Source: Actinosomnolentus pattersoniae (SeqCode) (GTDB lineage: Bacteria; Actinomycetota; UBA4738). Taken from it: DNA of 5,636 bases. Below the pieces are notes generated by a model. The model was given only the letters and a program-made list of their open reading frames with translations. It made no database searches and had not been told where the DNA came from. This document shows positions 1 through 5,636 of the stretch, in pieces. Both the position numbers and the translations under genes were made by a program. Location of the stretch: positions 1 to 5,636 of the forward strand of contig JACDCJ010000131.1 in assembly GCA_013817655.1 (NCBI GenBank), in the 5' to 3' direction. How positions within the stretch are numbered: the first letter of the stretch is position 1; each line of letters opens with the position of its first letter.

Positions 1-2
1 GG

Positions 3-956
3 GGTATCCATCGCGACGCCATGCTCACCCGCCATTGCGGCGACGAGCATTGGGAGCAAGACCTCCCCCTGCACGCCCCCCTTCAAGGCACGATCGGCGT
101 CCACGACCCGCTCCAGGAGCTCGGAGAGGTCGGCGAGCGTGAGACGCCGCGCCTGGTCGCGGTACCGCCGTACCTGCCAGTCGAAGCGGAGACCCGCCGC
201 ACGCGCTGCCTCGGCGGGCGGCATCCGGTCCGGGAGGCTCTTCACCCGGAGCAGGTCTCGCAGGCGCGAGGCGATCCCTCCGAGGATCAGGAGCGGATCC
301 TCGCGCGCGTCCAGGAGCGAGCGCAACACCAGAAGCGCATCCGCGAGCCGCCGCTCGAACGCCCGGTCGCAGAGGTCCCACACCCGTCCTTCCGCCAGCC
401 CGCGGAACTGCGATCTAACCTGTTCGGGACCGACCGCCGTCGCGGGGAAGGCCGATGCGAGCTGTTCCACGGACTGGTCGAGAGCCGCGAGGTCTTCCCC
501 AACGGTCTCGACAAGGGCCGCGGCGGCCGGCCCGCTCAGGTGGACGCCACGGGCCCGGCCTCGTTCGACGACCCATCTGGTGAGGTCCTGCCGCCGCACC
601 TCGAGGTGCCGTAGGAGGCCGCCCGAGCGCTGGACCAACTTGGCGAGCGCCGGCGGCGCCTTCGCCCGGGACACCATGGTCAGCACGCAGAGGGCATCCG
701 GCGAGGGCGACTCCACGTAACGGCGGAGCTCGTGGGCGGCGGCCTCGGGGAGCGACTGCACGCCGGTGATCAGGAGCGCCCTCCGGTCGCCCCACAGGGA
801 CGGCGTCGAGACGTCGGACAGCTCGCCGCCGCGCCACTCCCGCCCGGAGACTTCGGCAGCCCGTACACCGGCGGCTCCCAGGTAGTCCAGCGCCGTCATC
901 CGTAGGAGAAACGGATCCTCTCCCCAGAAGAGCGCGATGGGCGCCGTTTCAGTCAC
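3..956 (-). CDS. holA: DNA polymerase III delta subunit (clamp loader), C-terminus cut by window edge
   Basis: Cytoplasmic subunit of the clamp-loader complex (with tau/gamma and delta') that opens the beta sliding clamp and loads it on primed DNA. The minus-strand frame from GTG 954-956 gives 318 residues without a stop and continues off the window; HolA usually has about 320-345 residues, so only a few are missing. Family features: the N-terminus IALFWGEDPFLLR (about 7-19), with the delta-type GED motif and no Walker A; PSLWGDRRALLITGV (52-66); AKLVQRSGGLLRHLEV (105-120); the lid-like helical region VWDLCDRAFERRLADALLVL (192-211); and the C-terminal helices LSELLERVVDADRALKGG (277-294) and VLLPMLVAAMAG (299-310). 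GTG is preferred over the ATG at codon 20, which would remove the conserved GED segment. It overlaps comEC by 8 bp (GTGACTGA), implying translational coupling. I recognise the family by the order of these segments. Confidence 0.93.
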   Translation of the reverse strand, partial: MTETAPIALFWGEDPFLLRMTALDYLGAAGVRAAEVSGREWRGGELSDVSTPSLWGDRRALLITGVQSLPEAAAHELRRYVESPSPDALCVLTMVSRAKAPPALAKLVQRSGGLLRHLEVRRQDLTRWVVERGRARGVHLSGPAAAALVETVGEDLAALDQSVEQLASAFPATAVGPEQVRSQFRGLAEGRVWDLCDRAFERRLADALLVLRSLLDAREDPLLILGGIASRLRDLLRVKSLPDRMPPAEAARAAGLRFDWQVRRYRDQARRLTLADLSELLERVVDADRALKGGVQGEVLLPMLVAAMAGEHGVAMDT

Positions 957-3273
957 GCTCAGATTCTATGGATACCTCCTGGCCGCGGAGGGCTATCGTC
1001 ACGTCACCCAGACGATCCGTTCTCAGGACAACCATTCCTGCCTCGCGAAGCTCCGCGAGCACCTCGGCGACCGGGTGCCCGTAGCGGTTGACTCCGACGC
1101 TGACCAGGGCAATTCGGGCGCCCACCGCCGGGAAGAACCCATCGAGCGAGGTGTCGCCGCCATGATGCGGAACCTTCAGGACGGTCGCCCGAAGCCGGTC
1201 GGCCTCCTGCTCCAGGAGGTCCGCCTGAGCGGGATCCTCGGCGTCCCCGGGAAAGAGGAGGGCGGAACCTCGATAGACGATGCGGAGGACAAGCGAGTCG
1301 TTGTTGACATCCGACTCGGTGCCCGTGTAGCAGCGATCCGGCCCGAGCACCTCGACCCGAACGTCGCCGACCAGGAGCGTGCTTCCTCGAACGGGATGGC
1401 GCACGGGCACCGCGTTCGCCCGGATGGACCTCACGAGCGCCTCATGGAAGGGCGAGTCGCCTCCACACCCCGGCTCGATGAGGAGGGCGACCGGAAAGCG
1501 AGCGAGGACGGCCGGAAAGCCGGCGACATGATCGGCATGAGGGTGCGTGGCGACGGCGAGGTCGAGCCGGCGAATCCCGAGGGCGGCGAGCTTGGTCGCG
1601 ACCTCGTCGGGCTCCGGTCCCGCGTCGATCAGGATGCTCGCGCCGCCCGGGGACCGGACCAGGGCGGCGTCGCCCTGGCCCACATCGAAGAACGTGACGG
1701 CCACCGTCTCGGGAGGCCCGGCCCGGAGGGCGGCACTCCACACGAACAGGGGAAGGAGCAGGCCGGCGAGGAGCCCCGCCGCCCTCGGGAACCTGGGCCG
1801 AGAGCGGATCCACCAGGCGAGCGCCCCAACCGCCGCCAGCCCGAAGGCCAGTTCGAAAAGGCTTCCGCCAGGAGACGTGACGGAAGGGAACGGTGACCTC
1901 GCAAGGCGATCGGCGAGGGTGATCAGATAGGCGAGGGGCAACCGGGCAGCGGCCGCGACGGCGATGCCGAGCGGTCCGATCAGCAGCCCGAGCGTTGCCG
2001 CTCCCAGCCCGAGCAGCATCGCCGCGCCCACGGCCGGGAACGCCAACAGGTTGGCGGGCAGCGTGACCGACGGAACGACGCCGAAGTGGTAGAGCAGTAG
2101 TGGGGTGACCCCCGCCTGCGCCCCCAGAGTCACCCCCGCGGCCAGGGCGATCCCCTCCGGCAGGAGGCGCAGCCGAGCGCTGAGCGGACCCGCGAGGAGC
2201 AGGATCCCGCCCGTGGCCGCAACGGAGAGCTGGAACCCGATGCTGTAGACGAGCGTCGGATCGATGCCGAGGAGGAGAAGGACCGCGCCCCCGATCAGCG
2301 CCGGGGGGCTACGAGGCCTGCCAAGGAACAGGCCAAGCATCGCGAGGCCGGCCATCACGCCCGCGCGTAGCACCGACGGCTCGGCGCGCGTGAGAAGCAC
2401 GAAGAACGCGAGAGCTGACACTCCCACCCCCAGCCGAGCCCGCCGTCCGAGGCCGAGGAGGACCGCCAAGCCCATCACCGGAGCCAGGAACATCGCGACG
2501 TTGGCTCCCGAGACCGCCGTCAGATGTGACAGGCCGGTCGCCCGGAAGTCCTCGGTAACCTCGGGGTCTGCAGAGGAGGTGTCGCCCAGGGCGAGCCCCA
2601 GCAGGAGGCCGGCCTCCTTCGGCGGGAGCACCGCCCGAACGGAGCTCCGGAGCGCCGATCGGACCATGTCGGCCAGCCGGACGAGGGGATTCGTTGGGGG
2701 ACCCAGGACCTCGAATCGGCTGACGTCGAGGATGGCGGCGTACCCCCGGTGCAGCAGATATACCCCGAACGAATCCTCGAGGGGCCGGACGAGGCCCTCG
2801 ATCGCCACACGATCGCCGGTCTCGAAGGGAGGGAGGGAGCCATCGCCCTGGGCCCAGAGCGCGTCTCGGACGTGCAGGATGGGTCGGCCGCCCTCGCGAT
2901 CGTCCCCGAGGACCCTGGCGTCGAGAGTCGCCGTCCAGCCGAAAGGACTTTCAGTCGGATCCGAGCTGACGGTCCCCTCGACCGTCGCGAACTGCCCCGA
3001 CAGCGAGACGAACGGAGACCCTCGGACCCGGGCCTCGCGCAGGCCGCTCCACCCTCCGCCGATCAAGGCGAAGCCGAGGAGGACGGCGAGGCAGAGCGTC
3101 AGGGTGGCCATCCGCGCCCGGACGGCTGGAGCAGCGGCGAGCCCAAGAGCGAGGGCTCCACCCAATAGCACCCCGGCCGCCCGGCCGACGGTGAGTGCAC
3201 CGTCGATGAGGCCGGCGCCCAGGACTCCCGCCCAGATGCCGCCCGCCGCGACCACGACGAGCCAGCCGCCCAT
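949..3273 (-). CDS. comEC: ComEC/Rec2 family DNA internalisation channel with C-terminal MBL-fold domain
   Basis: A 774-residue polytopic membrane protein forming the channel that takes single-stranded DNA across the cytoplasmic membrane. The N-terminus has about three hydrophobic helices (1-75), then a soluble DUF4131/OB-like region (about 85-190). The Competence domain (about 215-490) starts with GLLLGLALGD (222-231) and FRATGLSHLTAVSGANV (243-259) and continues with LTRAEPSVLRAGVMAG and about ten hydrophobic helices. After a last helix (498-515) comes a metallo-beta-lactamase-like domain (525-774): FFDVGQGDA, ILIDAG, HPHADH (577-582), NNDSLVLRI, PGDAED, VPHHGG (702-707), YGHP (731-734). 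All metal-ligand motifs appear intact, consistent with the proposed nuclease that degrades the non-transported strand. Length is typical. Translation starts at ATG with no clear Shine-Dalgarno, only two codons after the comEA stop and in the same frame, suggesting coupling. Its last 8 bp overlap holA. Confidence 0.97.
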   Translation of the reverse strand: MGGWLVVVAAGGIWAGVLGAGLIDGALTVGRAAGVLLGGALALGLAAAPAVRARMATLTLCLAVLLGFALIGGGWSGLREARVRGSPFVSLSGQFATVEGTVSSDPTESPFGWTATLDARVLGDDREGGRPILHVRDALWAQGDGSLPPFETGDRVAIEGLVRPLEDSFGVYLLHRGYAAILDVSRFEVLGPPTNPLVRLADMVRSALRSSVRAVLPPKEAGLLLGLALGDTSSADPEVTEDFRATGLSHLTAVSGANVAMFLAPVMGLAVLLGLGRRARLGVGVSALAFFVLLTRAEPSVLRAGVMAGLAMLGLFLGRPRSPPALIGGAVLLLLGIDPTLVYSIGFQLSVAATGGILLLAGPLSARLRLLPEGIALAAGVTLGAQAGVTPLLLYHFGVVPSVTLPANLLAFPAVGAAMLLGLGAATLGLLIGPLGIAVAAAARLPLAYLITLADRLARSPFPSVTSPGGSLFELAFGLAAVGALAWWIRSRPRFPRAAGLLAGLLLPLFVWSAALRAGPPETVAVTFFDVGQGDAALVRSPGGASILIDAGPEPDEVATKLAALGIRRLDLAVATHPHADHVAGFPAVLARFPVALLIEPGCGGDSPFHEALVRSIRANAVPVRHPVRGSTLLVGDVRVEVLGPDRCYTGTESDVNNDSLVLRIVYRGSALLFPGDAEDPAQADLLEQEADRLRATVLKVPHHGGDTSLDGFFPAVGARIALVSVGVNRYGHPVAEVLAELREAGMVVLRTDRLGDVTIALRGQEVSIESERD
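974..980 (-). promoter_or_regulatory. Strong Shine-Dalgarno (AGGAGGT) near the end of comEC, probably for holA
   Basis: On the minus strand a perfect AGGAGGT lies in the last codons of comEC (Gln-Glu-Val). It ends 17 nt before the holA GTG at 954-956, longer than the usual 5-10 nt. An in-frame TAG at 966-968 limits upstream starts to a CTG at 960-962, 11 nt from the motif. It may help keep ribosomes at the overlap, or it may be coincidental. Confidence 0.45.
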
Positions 3274-3279
3274 GCGCGT

Positions 3280-3957
3280 TCAGACCGTTATGTCCGACCG
3301 GATGTCGGCGAGCCTTGAATCGCCGATCCCGGAGACGTTCAGCAGATCCTCGACCGTGGCGAAGGGGCCATGCTCCTCCCGGTAGTCGATGATCCGTTGC
3401 GCGAGAACCTCACCGATCCCAGATAGGGTCTCCAGTTGCTCCAGAGTGGCCGTGTTGACGTTGATGAGTTCCTGGGTGGGGGCGGCGCCCGACGTCCCCG
3501 AGGTCCCGCCGGACGAGGAGCCCGTCGTGCTCGTGCTCGTGCCGACGCCGGCCTTGGCCACCACGACCTGCTGCGCATCCACCAGGACCGCGGCCAGATT
3601 GATGCTGCGAAGATCGGCGCCCTTGCGGGCGCCGCCGGCCCGTTCGATCGCCTGGATGACCCGGTCGCCCGCCTGGAACCGATAGACGCCCGGTCGCTGG
3701 ACCCACCCAGCCACGTGAACCACGATCTCGACCGGGGAAGCCGAAGGCGACGCAGAGGGTGACGCCGAGCCGGCCGGTACGTTGGCCCCGGGTCCCGCGC
3801 CAGAGGGTCCCGTTGCCTCGATCTTCACCTGTTGCGGCAGCGAGCGCAGGTACCAGAACGCGGCACCGCCGACGACGAGGACGCCAATTACGGCGAGGCC
3901 CACCACCTCCCGGCGCTCCCACGACCGCAACCGGTCGCGCACCGCCTCCCCGACCAA
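3280..3957 (-). CDS. comEA: ComEA family competence protein (membrane-anchored DNA receptor: SLBB + helix-hairpin-helix)
   Basis: A 225-residue protein that in natural transformation binds double-stranded DNA outside the cytoplasmic membrane and delivers it to ComEC. A short basic cytoplasmic N-terminus (1-17) is followed by one transmembrane helix (about 18-37, with no lipobox or cleavage motif, so a membrane anchor). Then come a Ser/Pro/Ala linker (about 62-75), an SLBB domain (about 77-135: HVAGWVQRPGVYRF, RVIQAIERAGGA, NLAAVL), a second linker rich in Gly, Ser and Thr (139-160), and a C-terminal double helix-hairpin-helix domain (163-225: INVNTATLEQLETLSGIG, then LLNVSGIGDSRL). Length and domain order are normal for Gram-positive-type ComEA. 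The start is TTG (see the ribosome-binding site at 3965-3970). comEC follows after 6 bp, so they are co-transcribed. In non-competent lineages such genes may persist without demonstrated uptake; transformability here is inferred. Confidence 0.95.
   Translation of the reverse strand: MVGEAVRDRLRSWERREVVGLAVIGVLVVGGAAFWYLRSLPQQVKIEATGPSGAGPGANVPAGSASPSASPSASPVEIVVHVAGWVQRPGVYRFQAGDRVIQAIERAGGARKGADLRSINLAAVLVDAQQVVVAKAGVGTSTSTTGSSSGGTSGTSGAAPTQELINVNTATLEQLETLSGIGEVLAQRIIDYREEHGPFATVEDLLNVSGIGDSRLADIRSDITV
3733..3774 (-). repeat. Ser/Ala/Pro short tandem repeat linker within comEA
   Basis: Residues 62-75 contain three consecutive SASP-type units between the membrane helix and the SLBB domain. 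This low-complexity linker probably acts as an extended spacer across the cell wall. Such tracts vary in length between relatives. Confidence 0.6.
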
Positions 3958-3964
3958 CTGCCCA

Positions 3965-3970
3965 CTCCCT
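3965..3970 (-). promoter_or_regulatory. Ribosome-binding site of comEA, supporting the TTG start
   Basis: AGGGAG on the minus strand ends 7 nt before the TTG at 3955-3957, an optimal spacing. In the same frame a TAG stop lies upstream at 4012-4014 and no ATG, GTG or TTG occurs between them, so TTG is the earliest possible start. The next in-frame candidate, a GTG at codon 6, has its purine run only about 2 nt away. Confidence 0.65.
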
Positions 3971-4010
3971 CGCCTCTTGCGGATTCGGACACGGGAAGGA
4001 AGGACGCGAA

Positions 4011-4032
4011 GCTACCGATCGATGGCAGTAGC
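4011..4032 (-). other. Possible stem-loop in the leuS-comEA gap
   Basis: On the minus strand, GCTACTG pairs with CGGTAGC (7 bp including one G-U) around the 8-nt loop CCATCGAT. A pyrimidine-rich run (TCCTTCCTTCCC) lies a few bases downstream, but there is no true T-tract. It lies about 55 bp upstream of the comEA start. It could be a weak terminator for leuS or a leader structure for comEA. I see no convincing -35/-10 promoter in the gap, and no small gene. Confidence 0.2.
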
Positions 4033-4070
4033 GTCAGTGAGGAACGTCACGGTCAGCCACGATCAGGCGA

Positions 4071-4100
4071 GACCGGCCGTCGAAGCGCTGAAGGCCGGCC
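4071..4100 (-). terminator. Stem-loop directly after the leuS stop; weak terminator candidate
   Basis: Read on the minus strand, GGCCGGCC begins right after the leuS TGA and can pair with GGCCGGTC after a 14-nt loop. This gives an 8-bp stem with one G-U pair. No U-tract follows, so it is not a classical intrinsic terminator. It could protect the 3' end, attenuate read-through, or be chance in GC-rich sequence. Confidence 0.25.

Positions 4101-5636
<1,536 letters not shown>

Noticed and set aside
25..837. Minus-strand open frames at 25-381 and 415-837 with Arg/Gly/Pro-rich products
   Set aside because: They lie in other frames of the same strand as holA. The frame beginning at GTG 954-956 is open throughout and gives a coherent HolA protein, so these are out-of-frame shadows.
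937..1896. Plus-strand open frame (319 codons) antisense to the comEC MBL domain
   Set aside because: It is rich in Arg, Gly, Glu and Asp with no hydrophobic-core pattern or domain, and is directly opposite the conserved HPHADH and PHHGG codons of comEC. It is a shadow.
2264..3385. Long plus-strand open frame (373 codons) antisense to comEC and the end of comEA
   Set aside because: Its translation is Arg/Pro/Ser/Ala-rich low-complexity sequence without recognisable domains, as expected of an antisense shadow in GC-rich DNA. The minus strand encodes clear ComEC motifs.
3478..3543. Gly/Ser/Thr-rich stretch in comEA as a possible frameshift or slippage site
   Set aside because: The frame is maintained into a perfectly normal helix-hairpin-helix domain. 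Flexible linkers at this place are usual in ComEA.

Overview
The window is GC-rich bacterial chromosome (I estimate well above 60% G+C, with G/C favoured at third codon positions). It carries four consecutive genes, all on the minus strand. In transcription order, from high to low coordinates, they are the 3' part of leuS, then complete comEA, complete comEC, and nearly all of holA. I see no RNA gene, mobile element, CRISPR array or phage-like sequence. The plus-strand open frames are shadows of the minus-strand genes.

Layout: 4101-5636 is the C-terminal part of leucyl-tRNA synthetase. 3958-4100 is the only real intergenic gap (143 bp) and holds two possible stem-loops plus the ribosome-binding site of comEA. 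3280-3957 is comEA, a membrane-anchored competence DNA-binding protein. 949-3273 is comEC, the DNA-uptake channel. 3-956 is holA, the delta subunit of the DNA polymerase III clamp loader; it starts at a GTG inside the end of comEC and runs off the window just short of its expected C-terminus. comEA, comEC and holA are separated by +6 and -8 bp, so they almost certainly form one translationally coupled transcription unit.

The order leuS-comEA-comEC-holA, the high GC, the non-ATG starts (TTG, GTG) and the zinc-type LeuRS insert fit Actinomycetota. There, comEA-comEC-holA is a familiar arrangement, with rpsT commonly next to holA. A high-GC Chloroflexota-type lineage cannot be excluded. The species is not recognisable.

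Functionally, ComEA would bind incoming double-stranded DNA outside the membrane and pass it to ComEC, whose C-terminal metallo-beta-lactamase-like domain probably degrades one strand while the other passes through the channel. LeuS and HolA are housekeeping proteins of translation and replication that share the neighbourhood by conserved gene order. This is an ordinary core-genome region. The points worth noting are small: a degenerate KMSKS motif in LeuRS, an unusual in-frame comEA/comEC junction, and holA start signals. I found no evidence of a new system.
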